Notes under the pieces: model-generated
The model's input: the letters and a program-made list of their open reading frames with translations, nothing else
What the model was told of the DNA's origin: nothing
Databases searched by the model: none
Shown: positions 28,043 to 36,494 of the stretch, piece after piece
Layout of the letters: every line of letters begins with the position of its first letter
Position numbering within the stretch: position 1 is the stretch's first letter
Source of the DNA: Sphingomicrobium marinum
GTDB taxonomy: Bacteria > Pseudomonadota > Alphaproteobacteria > Sphingomonadales > Sphingomonadaceae
Direction: 5' to 3'
Assembly: GCF_026157105.1 (NCBI RefSeq)
Contig: NZ_JANPVQ010000001.1
Location: 179,501 to 243,500, forward strand
Length of the DNA stretch: 64,000 nucleotides
Translations under genes and position numbers: made by a program

Positions 28043-28246
28043 ATGCCTAAGCTGAAGACCAAGAGCGGCGTCAAGAAACGCTTCAAGATGACCGCTTCGG
28101 GCAAGGTGAAAGCGGGCGTCGCTGGCAAGCGCCACCGCCTCATTTCGCATAACTCGAAATATATCCGTACCAACCGCGGCACCAAGGTGCTGGCCGACTG
28201 CGACGCGAAGACCGTCAAGCAGTGGGCGCCCTACGGTATCAAGTAA
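28043..28246 (+). CDS. rpmI: 50S ribosomal protein L35
   Basis: 67 residues, the usual length. [20 protein letters not shown] and [19 protein letters not shown] are diagnostic. AAAGGAGA lies just before the ATG. rplT follows after 13 bases. Confidence 0.98.
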   Translation: MPKLKTKSGVKKRFKMTASGKVKAGVAGKRHRLISHNSKYIRTNRGTKVLADCDAKTVKQWAPYGIK

Positions 28247-28259
28247 GGAGTAGACGGAT

Positions 28260-28616
28260 ATGCCTCGCATCAAACGCGGCGTCACCACGCGCGCCAAGCA
28301 CAAGCGGCTCCTGAAACAGGCGAAGGGCTATTATGGCCGTCGCAAGAACACGATCCGCATCGCCCGTCAGGCCGTCGAAAAGGCCGGCCAGTACGCCTAC
28401 CGCGACCGCAAGGTCAAAAAGCGCAGCTTCCGCGCGCTCTGGATCCAGCGCATCAACGCTGCGGTCCGTGCCGAAGGCATGACCTATGGTCGCTTCATGC
28501 ACGCCCTGAAGGTTGGCGGCATCGAGCTCGACCGCAAAGTCCTCGCCGACATGGCGATGCACGAGCCCGACGCGTTTAAGGCTGTTGTCGACCAGGCCAA
28601 GCAGGCCGTCGCCTAA
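28260..28616 (+). CDS. rplT: 50S ribosomal protein L20
   Basis: 118 residues. [20 protein letters not shown], the basic N-terminal extension, and [20 protein letters not shown] are typical, followed by the globular domain with [21 protein letters not shown]20 is an early 23S rRNA assembly protein and often represses its own operon. A strong terminator follows. Confidence 0.98.
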   Translation: MPRIKRGVTTRAKHKRLLKQAKGYYGRRKNTIRIARQAVEKAGQYAYRDRKVKKRSFRALWIQRINAAVRAEGMTYGRFMHALKVGGIELDRKVLADMAMHEPDAFKAVVDQAKQAVA

Positions 28617-28643
28617 GCGGACGCATCAAGCGAACACGAGATT

Positions 28644-28680
28644 AGGGCGCGGACGGCTTGGCTTTCCGCGCCCTTTCTTT
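28644..28680 (+). terminator. Rho-independent terminator after rplT
   Basis: AGGGCGCGGA (28644-28653) pairs perfectly with TCCGCGCCCT (28665-28674) around an 11-base loop, followed by TTCTTT. It separates the ribosomal protein genes from pheS, which starts 14 bases later. Confidence 0.9.
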
Positions 28681-28693
28681 ATGGACAGCACCC

Positions 28694-29758
28694 ATGACCG
28701 ATACCGACCAGATATTATCGCGCATCGCCGATGCCGCCGACCTCGACGCCGTGGAAGCGCTGCGCGTCGAATTTCTCGGCAAGCAGGGCAGCGTCACCCA
28801 GCTGTTGAAAACGCTGGGCAAGATGACGCCGGACGAGCGCAAGACCGAGGGCCCCAAGATCCACGCCGCGCGCCAAGCCGTGCAAGATGCGATCGCGGCG
28901 AAGAAAGATGCGCTCGAGCAGGCCCAGCTCGAAGCGCGCCTCGCCACCGAGAAGCAGGACCTGTCGCTACCGATCGATGAAATCCCGCAAGGGTCGATCC
29001 ACCCGGTCAGCCAGGTCATGGATGAGCTGGCCGAGATCTTTGCCGATCTTGGGTTTGCGGTCGCCGAAGGTCCCGAGATCGAGGACGACTGGCACAATTT
29101 CGGCGCGCTCAACATTCCCGAGGCGCATCCCGCGCGCGCCATGCAGGACACCTTCTATGTCGACGGCGACGGCGAAGGCGCGCCGATGGTGCTGCGCACG
29201 CATACCTCGCCAGTGCAGATCCGCACGATGATGAAGGACAAGCCGCCGCTGCGCATCATCGCGCCCGGCCGCGTCTATCGCAGCGACAGCGATGCCACCC
29301 ACACGCCGATGTTCCACCAGGTCGAAGGCCTCGTCATCGACAAGAATATCCACCTTGGCCACCTCAAGTGGACGCTCGAGACCTTCCTCAAGGCCTTTTT
29401 CGAGCGCGACGATGTCGTCCTGCGCATGCGCCCCAGCTATTTCCCCTTCACCGAGCCTTCGGCAGAAGTCGATGTCGGCTGGTCAGAAGTGAAGGGCCGC
29501 CGCGTGGTCGGCGGGCAGGAAGGCTGGATGGAAGTGCTGGGCAGCGGCATGGTGCACCCGAAAGTCATCGCCAATTGCGGGCTCGATCCCGATGAATGGC
29601 AGGGCTTTGCCTTCGGCTGCGGGATCGATCGCCTCGCGATGCTCAAATATGGGATGGATGATTTGCGCGCCTTTTTCGACGGCGATCTGCGCTGGCTTCG
29701 GCATTACGGCTTCCGCGCGCTCGATGTGCCCACGCTCTCGGCAGGAGTAGGCGCATGA
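28694..29758 (+). CDS. pheS: Phenylalanyl-tRNA synthetase alpha subunit
   Basis: A 354-residue class II catalytic subunit. The N-terminal helical hairpin binds tRNA; motif 2 is visible as [20 protein letters not shown], and motif 3 lies in [19 protein letters not shown]. The start at MTDTDQ follows the terminator. The last four bases overlap pheT as ATGA. Confidence 0.97.
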   Translation: MTDTDQILSRIADAADLDAVEALRVEFLGKQGSVTQLLKTLGKMTPDERKTEGPKIHAARQAVQDAIAAKKDALEQAQLEARLATEKQDLSLPIDEIPQGSIHPVSQVMDELAEIFADLGFAVAEGPEIEDDWHNFGALNIPEAHPARAMQDTFYVDGDGEGAPMVLRTHTSPVQIRTMMKDKPPLRIIAPGRVYRSDSDATHTPMFHQVEGLVIDKNIHLGHLKWTLETFLKAFFERDDVVLRMRPSYFPFTEPSAEVDVGWSEVKGRRVVGGQEGWMEVLGSGMVHPKVIANCGLDPDEWQGFAFGCGIDRLAMLKYGMDDLRAFFDGDLRWLRHYGFRALDVPTLSAGVGA

Positions 29759-32106
29759 AGTTCTCGCTCGAATGGCTGAAATATTATCTCGATACCGACG
29801 CGTCGGTCGAGGAGATTGGCGACAAACTGACCGCGATCGGTCTCGAGCTCGAGGGCATCGAGGATCCTGCGCAGCGGCTCGAAGGCTTCACTGTCGCCAA
29901 GGTGCTGACCGCCGAGCCGCACCCCGACGCGGACAAGCTGCAGGTGCTCAGCGTCGACACTGGCAAAGGCGATCCGCTCCAGGTCGTGTGCGGTGCGCCC
30001 AATGCGCGCGCCGGCATGAAGGGCGTGCTGGGCCAGCCGGGCGCGGTGGTGCCGTCAAACGGCATGGAATTGCGCCAAGCCGCGATCCGCGGCGTCGAAT
30101 CCAATGGCATGATGTGTTCGAGCCGCGAGCTCGAGCTTGGCGACGATCATGACGGCATCATCGAGCTGCCCGAGCATGCACCGGTCGGCGAAAGCTTTGC
30201 CGCCTACAGCAATGCCTCGCCCGTCTTCGATGTTTTCGTGACGCCCGACCGCGCCGATTGCATGGGCGTGATGGGGATCGCGCGCGATCTCGCCGCCGCC
30301 GGCCTTGGTACCTTCAAGCCGGTCGAGGTGCCCGGCATCGACGGCAATGGCCCCGCCGCCATCGAGGTGCGCACTAATGATCCCGAAGGCTGCCCCGCAT
30401 TCTATGCGCGCACGATTCGGGGCGTGAAAAACGGTAGTTCGCCCGAATGGATGCAGCGCCGCCTCATGGCCGCTGGCCAGCGTCCGATTTCGGCACTTGT
30501 AGATTGCACCAATTATCTGATGCTCGCGACCGGCCGCCCGAGCCATGTCTACGACCTTGCCAGGCTCAATGGCCCGGTCGTGGCGCGCAAGGCCAAGCCG
30601 GGCGAAAAGGTGCTCGCGCTCAACGAGAAGGAATATGTGCTCGACGAGACGATGACCGTGATCGCGGACGCCGATGGTGTGCACGATATTGGCGGGATCA
30701 TGGGCGGCGAGCATTCGGGCGCGACCGAAAGCACCACCGACGTACTGCTCGAAGTCGCCTATTTCGATCCCGACAGCATCGCCAAAACCGGCCAGAAGCT
30801 GATGGTGACGAGTGATGCGCGCACCCGGTTCGAACGCGGCGTCGATCCTGCATTTCTCGACGACGGCCTAGCGCTGCTCACCGACCTGATCGTCCAGACT
30901 TGCGGCGGCGAGCCCAGCGAGGTCATCCGCGCAGGCAGCCCGCCGAGCGACAGGCAAAGGATCAAGTTCGACTGGAACCGCACCGCCGCACTTGGCGGCA
31001 TCGATGTCCCGCGCGAACGGCAGGCGGAAATCCTGACCGCGCTCGGCTTCATCGTCGAGGGCGACGATGTCACCGTGCCAAGCTGGCGCCACGACGTCGA
31101 CGGGCAGGCCGACCTGGTCGAAGAGGTCGCGCGGATCGTCGGCTACGACGCGGTGCCCTCGACCCCTCTCACCCGCGAAGACGGGGTTGCTCACCCGGTC
31201 GCGACCCGCGGCCAGGTCGCACAGCGCCAGCTGCGCCGGACAGCGGCGGCACGCGGGCTCAACGAGGCCATTACGTGGAGTTTCATCAGCGAAGATCATG
31301 CGGCGCTGTTCGATGGCGGCGTCCATGTCGTCGACAACCCGATCAGCGAGGACATGAAGGTCATGCGCCCCTCGCTCCTGCCGGGGCTTGCGGCTGCTGC
31401 GCGTCGCAATCTCGATCGCGGCGCGGACAGCATCCGCCTGTTCGAAGTCGGGCGCCGTTATCTCCCCGATGCCGAGCATGACACCGCGACGGTCCTGCTG
31501 ACCGGCGACAAGCGGGCGCGCGGATGGGCGCAGGGCAAGGCCCAAGGCTTCACTGCTTATGATGCCAAGGCCGAAGCGATCGCCCTGCTCGAAGCCGCTG
31601 GCGCGCCGACATCGAACCTCCAGCTGTTCCCCGATGCGGGCAAGGGTTGGCACCCGGGTCGCTCGGCCAAGCTCGGCTTGGGCCCCAAGAAAATCCTCGC
31701 ATCGTTCGGCGAACTACACCCGGCGCTTGCCAAGTCGCTCGACGTTCCTGCGGGCACGGTCGCGGCCGAGCTCTACCTCGATGCCATTCCGGCACCGCGC
31801 AACAAGGAGCGTGCGCGCGCCCAATACGCGCCGCCTGCCTTACAAGCCGTCACGCGCGACTTTGCCTTCATCGTCCCCGACGACCTGTCGGCAGGTGAGC
31901 TCGAACGTGCGGTCGCGGGTGCAGACAAGAAGCATATTCAATCGGTACGCACATTTGACCGCTTTGAAGGCCAGGACGGACTAAGCTTGGCAGTCGAAGT
32001 CGTGCTGCAACCGCAAGAGAAGAGCTTCACCGACGAGGAGTTGGCGGGGATTGCCAAGCAAATCGTGGCCGCCGCCGAGGGCAAGGGCGCAAAACTGCGC
32101 GGCTAG
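29755..32106 (+). CDS. pheT: Phenylalanyl-tRNA synthetase beta subunit
   Basis: A 783-residue beta subunit. [20 protein letters not shown] opens it, followed by an OB-type tRNA-binding domain ([15 protein letters not shown]), the B3/B4 editing domain with [21 protein letters not shown], the B5 domain, a catalytic-like core, and a C-terminal anticodon-binding ferredoxin fold ending after [20 protein letters not shown]. Complete and of normal length. Its stop overlaps the convergent acyltransferase gene by four bases. Confidence 0.97.
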   Translation: MKFSLEWLKYYLDTDASVEEIGDKLTAIGLELEGIEDPAQRLEGFTVAKVLTAEPHPDADKLQVLSVDTGKGDPLQVVCGAPNARAGMKGVLGQPGAVVPSNGMELRQAAIRGVESNGMMCSSRELELGDDHDGIIELPEHAPVGESFAAYSNASPVFDVFVTPDRADCMGVMGIARDLAAAGLGTFKPVEVPGIDGNGPAAIEVRTNDPEGCPAFYARTIRGVKNGSSPEWMQRRLMAAGQRPISALVDCTNYLMLATGRPSHVYDLARLNGPVVARKAKPGEKVLALNEKEYVLDETMTVIADADGVHDIGGIMGGEHSGATESTTDVLLEVAYFDPDSIAKTGQKLMVTSDARTRFERGVDPAFLDDGLALLTDLIVQTCGGEPSEVIRAGSPPSDRQRIKFDWNRTAALGGIDVPRERQAEILTALGFIVEGDDVTVPSWRHDVDGQADLVEEVARIVGYDAVPSTPLTREDGVAHPVATRGQVAQRQLRRTAAARGLNEAITWSFISEDHAALFDGGVHVVDNPISEDMKVMRPSLLPGLAAAARRNLDRGADSIRLFEVGRRYLPDAEHDTATVLLTGDKRARGWAQGKAQGFTAYDAKAEAIALLEAAGAPTSNLQLFPDAGKGWHPGRSAKLGLGPKKILASFGELHPALAKSLDVPAGTVAAELYLDAIPAPRNKERARAQYAPPALQAVTRDFAFIVPDDLSAGELERAVAGADKKHIQSVRTFDRFEGQDGLSLAVEVVLQPQEKSFTDEELAGIAKQIVAAAEGKGAKLRG

Positions 32107-32801
32107 CTGTCGACGCGCGGCATGTTTAGCGCGTTGATCGCGGCATGAACCTGCCGTTCCATCTCCTCGCGCGGCAGGCCGGGCGGGATGATGTCGCCCA
32201 CCTTGAAGGTGAAGCTGCCCGAATGCTTGATGAACCCGCGCGGCCAGATAACGCCGCTATCGACCGCTACCGGCACGACCGGCAGCTTGAGCACGCGGTA
32301 CATGCCGATGAAGCCCGGGCGTAGAGGCGGTCGCTCGCCCACCGGAACGCGCGTGCCTTCGGGAAAGATCACGATCGGCCGATTGTCGCGGATAGCTTTT
32401 TGCCCGCGCTTCATCATCTCGCGCAGCGCCCTGGCGCCGGCATTCCGGTCAACCCCGATCACGCCGTAAGCCTGCGTCACCCAGCCGAAGATCGGCATGT
32501 GCGACAACTCGCGCTTCATCACCACGATGGGCGTTCGGGCAAACCGAAGCGTCTCGACCGTCTCGACCATGGCTTCGTGTTTGACCGCAATGAGATAGGC
32601 GCCTTCCGGTATCTCGCCATCCCACTTCATCTCGATGCGCAGGACATATTTGACGAGGTAGTAATGAAAGTCAGCCCAGGCGTGGACGATGGCGCGCAGC
32701 GGCTTTTGCCCGAACGGCACCAGCAAGAGCGCGATCAGGCAATAGATCAGCGTGCCCGGATAGAAGAGCATAACGAATATCAGGCTACGCACCAACGCCA
32801 T
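32103..32801 (-). CDS. plsC: 1-acyl-sn-glycerol-3-phosphate acyltransferase
   Basis: A 232-residue membrane enzyme that makes phosphatidic acid from lysophosphatidate. A hydrophobic N-terminus (LIYCLIALLLVPFGQ) is followed by the acyltransferase motif LIAVKHEAMVETVE, which reads HxxxxE instead of the classical HxxxxD, and then GVIGVDRN and VIFPEGTRVPVGERP, the glycerol-phosphate site. The Glu variant is also found in other alphaproteobacteria, so it need not mean loss of activity. It follows the YdcF gene with a one-base overlap. Confidence 0.9.
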   Translation of the reverse strand: MALVRSLIFVMLFYPGTLIYCLIALLLVPFGQKPLRAIVHAWADFHYYLVKYVLRIEMKWDGEIPEGAYLIAVKHEAMVETVETLRFARTPIVVMKRELSHMPIFGWVTQAYGVIGVDRNAGARALREMMKRGQKAIRDNRPIVIFPEGTRVPVGERPPLRPGFIGMYRVLKLPVVPVAVDSGVIWPRGFIKHSGSFTFKVGDIIPPGLPREEMERQVHAAINALNMPRVDS

Positions 32802-33340
32802 CAGATGCCCACCAGTACCCCAAAGCGACGCAGCAGCATCTTGTTATATTCGGCGAACAGGATGCGAAAGCTGGGCTCGGTCTCAACGGCATCGATGATG
32901 ATGGTGCGGTCTTTCCCGAACACGCGTTCAAATTCGTACAGCGCGCGGTCCATGTGCCAGTCGCTGGTGACCAGCCAGATATCGCCGTCGGGCTTGTCCT
33001 GCTGGTCGAGCCAGCGTTTGGTTTCTTCGGCGTTCGAGCGCGTATCGACCGATTCCGACCCCAGGTCGACGCAGCATTCGACCAGCGCGGCCTTGCCGCC
33101 CAGCCGTTCGACGATGTCCGCTTCGGTAACCAGCGGATCCGCGCCCGCGATCAGCAAGCGCTCGCCTTTGCCGTCGGCCAGCCGATCGACTGCCTGTTCG
33201 ATCCGGTTGGGACCGCCGGTCAGCGCGACGATGGCGTAGGCCTTGGTATCCTCATCAGCAGGCGCAGGCAGGCTGCTACCGAACCAACCGAAGCCCAACA
33301 CGTAGAGGATGAGCGCAAATGCAGCGACACGAAGGATCAT
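32801..33340 (-). CDS. YdcF/ElyC family (DUF218) membrane protein
   Basis: A 179-residue protein with one N-terminal helix (LRVAAFALILYVLGFGWF) and a DUF218 domain: YAIVALTGGPNRIEQAVDRL, GERLLIAGADP, SVDTRSNAEETKRWL and WLVTSDWHMDRAL. Family members act in envelope biogenesis, such as lipid-carrier handling in ElyC; the reaction is unclear. It overlaps the ftsX stop by four bases, so ftsE, ftsX, ydcF-like and plsC are one operon. Confidence 0.85.
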   Translation of the reverse strand: MILRVAAFALILYVLGFGWFGSSLPAPADEDTKAYAIVALTGGPNRIEQAVDRLADGKGERLLIAGADPLVTEADIVERLGGKAALVECCVDLGSESVDTRSNAEETKRWLDQQDKPDGDIWLVTSDWHMDRALYEFERVFGKDRTIIIDAVETEPSFRILFAEYNKMLLRRFGVLVGI

Positions 33341-34200
33341 GGTGTTTGGCGCAATGCCCGCAAAACCGCCTGCCTTGCAACAAGAGTTGCAAGCGCAGCG
33401 CCAAAGAACGGTAGCGACGCGAGCAGCAGGATATCGACCGGACGCAGTAAGGCGCTGCCCGCCAGTTGTCCCGCGATGGCCATGCCCCCGCCGGCGACGA
33501 GCAGCAGGACCACGCCTGCCGCGGCCGCGCCGACCGACCCGCCGATCAGCGCGTCGATGGCGATGCGGCGCTGGAACAGGCGCACGACCTGCCCGTCGGT
33601 CGCACCCACGCCGTGCATGACCTTGATTGTCTGGCGGTTGGCCGCCAAGGCCGCGCGCGCCGCCAGCGTGACTGCGGCGCCGCCCGCCAGCGCGACCAGC
33701 AAGACGATGAAACCGGCGACCCAGCCGAGCGCCCGCAGCGAGCGCAACAGCGGCGCGACGCTGGCCCTGTTGGCCACGAGCTGGGCGCCATCGAACTGCG
33801 CCGCCAGCGCGATCTGGATTGCCGTTTCATCCGCGTCGGGAGCAAGATCGAGCTCTACGAGCGCCGGGACCGGCAAGCCCGCTTCCTCCGCCGCTGGCCC
33901 CAGCCAGCGATCGAGCGTCTCACGGATCTCGTCCGCGGGCACGGCGCGGGCATCCTGTACTCCGCGCAAGGCACGCGCCGCCTCGGCCAGCGCCGGGCCG
34001 GCCTCGACATCGCCGGGCAGTTGCACGGTGTAGCGCTGTGCCGTCGCATCGCTGAGCAGGCTTGCGCTATTGGCGATGGCCAGTCCTGCGGCGGCAACGA
34101 TCACCATCACGAACATCATGATCGCGATGAGCCAGGGTGTGGGGCCGCGCACGCGCCCCCCCGGCAGCAGGCGTTTATCGGCGGGGCTCATGGCAAGCAT
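33337..34200 (-). CDS. ftsX: Cell division protein FtsX
   Basis: A 287-residue membrane partner of FtsE with four helices: one at residues 25-45, then a large periplasmic loop, then three near the C-terminus including LGWVAGFIVLLVALAGGAAV. KVMHGVGATDGQVVRLFQRR is the conserved cytoplasmic stretch before the third helix. With FtsE it couples ATP hydrolysis to activation of peptidoglycan hydrolases at the septum. Overlaps ftsE by one base. Confidence 0.9.
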   Translation of the reverse strand: MLAMSPADKRLLPGGRVRGPTPWLIAIMMFVMVIVAAAGLAIANSASLLSDATAQRYTVQLPGDVEAGPALAEAARALRGVQDARAVPADEIRETLDRWLGPAAEEAGLPVPALVELDLAPDADETAIQIALAAQFDGAQLVANRASVAPLLRSLRALGWVAGFIVLLVALAGGAAVTLAARAALAANRQTIKVMHGVGATDGQVVRLFQRRIAIDALIGGSVGAAAAGVVLLLVAGGGMAIAGQLAGSALLRPVDILLLASLPFFGAALATLVARQAVLRALRQTP

Positions 34201-34949
34201 CAGGCGCCCTCCTCGACCCGGGGTCGGCGCGGCGGATGCCTGAGCTGACCCGTGGGATCGACGATGGTACCTTTTTCGAGCCGCATCAGGATACCACCGG
34301 GGGTCTCGTTCATCAGGCCAACGTCATGCGTGGCGATGACTACCGTCGTCCCCAACCGATTGAGCGCCGCGAACAGGTGGATCAGCCGCCGCGCCATCTC
34401 GCTATCGACGTTGCCGGTGGGTTCGTCGGCCACCAGCAAGTCGGGGCGACCGATCACCGCGCGAGCAATGGCGACGCGCTGCTGCTCACCCCCCGACAAG
34501 GTCGGCGGCTTGGCATCGGCGCGGTCCTCGAGCCCGACCCAGGCAAGCATTTCTCCGACCGCATCATCGATATCCTCGTCGGTATGACCTGCAATGCGCA
34601 GCGGCAGCGCTACATTGTCACGCGCCGAGAGATGATTGATCAGCCTGAAGTCCTGGTAGACGATCCCGATGCGCCTACGCAGCGCCGGCAACGCGTCGCG
34701 CCCGATATCGGTCAGATCCTCTCCGAAGAGCGTAAGCCTGCCGCGTGTCGGACGCTGCGCGAGGTAAAGCAGCTTGAGCAGGCTCGTTTTCCCGGCGCCC
34801 GACGGCCCGGTCAGAAAGTACAGTCCGCCCTCGGCCAACTTGAAGTCGAGATCGTGCAGGACCTCGGCCTCTGTCCCGTAACGCAGACCGACCGATTCAA
34901 AGCTGACAATCAACGTTTCGTCCCCGCCATGATTCACTTGGTCTCGCAC
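34200..34949 (-). CDS. ftsE: Cell division ATP-binding protein FtsE
   Basis: About 235-249 residues, ABC ATPase. Walker A is [16 protein letters not shown], the signature [16 protein letters not shown], Walker [20 protein letters not shown], and the switch His lies in [10 protein letters not shown]. The given GTG start at 34949 has no ribosome-binding site; a TTG at 34913 preceded by GGGGAC would give a protein beginning just before [12 protein letters not shown] and is a good alternative. It is divergent from the zinc-ribbon gene. Confidence 0.93.
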   Translation of the reverse strand: MRDQVNHGGDETLIVSFESVGLRYGTEAEVLHDLDFKLAEGGLYFLTGPSGAGKTSLLKLLYLAQRPTRGRLTLFGEDLTDIGRDALPALRRRIGIVYQDFRLINHLSARDNVALPLRIAGHTDEDIDDAVGEMLAWVGLEDRADAKPPTLSGGEQQRVAIARAVIGRPDLLVADEPTGNVDSEMARRLIHLFAALNRLGTTVVIATHDVGLMNETPGGILMRLEKGTIVDPTGQLRHPPRRPRVEEGA

Positions 34950-35005
34950 AGGGAGGCAATGCTTGCCAATGGCGGAAAATTGTTGTTACCGAGATATGAC
35001 TTGTC

Positions 35006-35983
35006 ATGATCCTAACCTGTCCCAACTGCGCAACGCGCTACGTCGTCAAGGACGGCTCGATCGGCCCCAAAGGTCGCAAGGTACGCTGCGCCAGTTGCGC
35101 GCACAGCTGGCACCAGGAACCGGACCCTTCCGCGTTGGTCGCAGAGGACCCGCTCCCGCCTCCCGCAGTTGGGACGCCCCTCGTTGAAGATACGGCCCCC
35201 GTGCAAGAAGAGATGACGGCACCGCCGCCCTTCGGCGAGGCTAGCGAGCCTGTGTCCGATCCGGAGCCCGAGCCTGAACCTGCTACTTCGGCCTGGGGAG
35301 ACGAAGCGCCCGTTTCGCCGCCACCCATCCCCGAACAGGAGCCGCTTCCCGAGCCGCCCGAAGTCCCGACGTCCACGTGGGACGACGGTTTCGATACGGA
35401 CGACGTGCAGGTGCCGGCCGAAACTTTCGGAGCGAGCGATGACATCGACATGGAAACGGTTGTGGAGACGGCGGAGATCGCCGAGCCCGCGCCGGACCCT
35501 GTCCTCGAAGAACCGGTCTTTGCCGTCGACGACAGTTATGACGAGCCAGGCGAGGAGCCGAAGCGCCGCTGGCCGCTTCTGGCGCTCATTGGTGTTCTGC
35601 TGGTTGCTGTAGCGGCTGCGGCAATAGTGGCGTTCGGTCCGCCCGAACTGCGCGAACGTATCGGCCTGGCGCAGTCCGGGCCGGAAGAATCGCCTTTCAC
35701 GCTGATGTTCGAACAGCAATCGATCGTCCCGTTGGAGGGAACGGATAGCCAGCGCATTTCCGTGCGCGGTCGCATCATCAATTCGACCGATGTCGAGCAG
35801 GTGGTGCCGATCATCCATGCCCGCGTCACCGATGGCGCCGGCGAGCTGGTGGAAAGCTGGACCATCGATCCGCCCCAGCCAAGGCTCGGTCCCGGCGAGA
35901 GCGCGCCATTCAACAATGCGCGGGTCGGTGAATTTCCTGAGGAATCGACGCTGACCCTCGCGGTCGGCAATATCGACGGCTGA
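35006..35983 (+). CDS. MJ0042 zinc-ribbon / DUF3426 membrane protein
   Basis: A 325-residue protein. Residues 1-36 are a zinc ribbon with two CxxC pairs (CPNCATRYVV and VRCASCAHSWHQ). Residues 40-190 are a disordered Pro/Glu/Asp-rich stretch. One helix (WPLLALIGVLLVAVAAAAIV) follows, then a C-terminal beta domain like DUF3426 (ISVRGRIINSTDVEQVVP). The cytoplasmic zinc ribbon and periplasmic domain suggest signalling or scaffolding across the membrane. Pairing with divergent ftsE is common in sphingomonads; function unknown. Confidence 0.82.
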   Translation: MILTCPNCATRYVVKDGSIGPKGRKVRCASCAHSWHQEPDPSALVAEDPLPPPAVGTPLVEDTAPVQEEMTAPPPFGEASEPVSDPEPEPEPATSAWGDEAPVSPPPIPEQEPLPEPPEVPTSTWDDGFDTDDVQVPAETFGASDDIDMETVVETAEIAEPAPDPVLEEPVFAVDDSYDEPGEEPKRRWPLLALIGVLLVAVAAAAIVAFGPPELRERIGLAQSGPEESPFTLMFEQQSIVPLEGTDSQRISVRGRIINSTDVEQVVPIIHARVTDGAGELVESWTIDPPQPRLGPGESAPFNNARVGEFPEESTLTLAVGNIDG

Positions 35984-35986
35984 CGC

Positions 35987-36238
35987 CTATTCGAATTCCA
36001 TGAGGCGCGCGGGCTGGTTGCGGCCGGCGCGATCGGTGATGGTGGCGCTGCGCCACTGTCCGCCCTGCGCCTGCGCTTCGTTACCTGCCTGCAATCGATA
36101 AGGTCGCACGATCTTCACGCTGGCCCGGCCGCGGGTCGACGCGGACGCCGTGGTGGGGGCAGTCGCAGGCTGGGGTGCCTCTGCAGCGGCAGGCGGCGCA
36201 ACCATCAGCGAAAAGGCGGTCAGGATCATGAAGTCCAT
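35987..36238 (-). CDS. Small secreted protein, function unknown
   Basis: 83 residues: a signal peptide (MDFMILTAFSLMVAPPAAAE), an Ala/Thr/Pro linker, and a short basic region, SVKIVRPYRLQAGNEAQAQG, ending in QPARLMEFE. No family recognised. The exact start is unclear since a second Met follows three codons later. It is convergent with the zinc-ribbon gene, three bases apart. Confidence 0.5.
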   Translation of the reverse strand: MDFMILTAFSLMVAPPAAAEAPQPATAPTTASASTRGRASVKIVRPYRLQAGNEAQAQGGQWRSATITDRAGRNQPARLMEFE

Positions 36239-36385
36239 GAACGCACATCAGCGGCAGATGGTAAATGAAGCTTTTACCTTTGTTCCGGATCGGGACTAAA
36301 AATAGGGGCGTTGCCTAAGTGGAATCGCTTTGCTAGAGGGCGCGCCTTACCAGCGATGACGGGGTCTCCGGCATCGAATCAGTGT

Positions 36386-36472
36386 GCGGTCGTGGCGGAA
36401 CTGGTAGACGCGCAACGTTGAGGTCGTTGTGGCCGAAAGGCCGTGGAAGTTCGAGTCTTCTCGACCGCACCA
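36386..36472 (+). tRNA. tRNA-Leu(GAG)
   Basis: 87 nt with encoded CCA. The acceptor arm pairs GCGGTCG (36386-36392) with CGACCGC (36462-36468), discriminator A at 36469. The anticodon arm is CAACG / TTGAGGT / CGTTG, so the anticodon GAG is at 36420-36422 and reads CUC and CUU. A long variable arm (GGCCGAAAGGCC) marks it as a class II tRNA, and TTCGAGT is the T loop. Nothing else of note is seen in the 147 bases before it. Confidence 0.96.
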
Positions 36473-36494
36473 TTTTCCCGGAAAACTAAGCTTC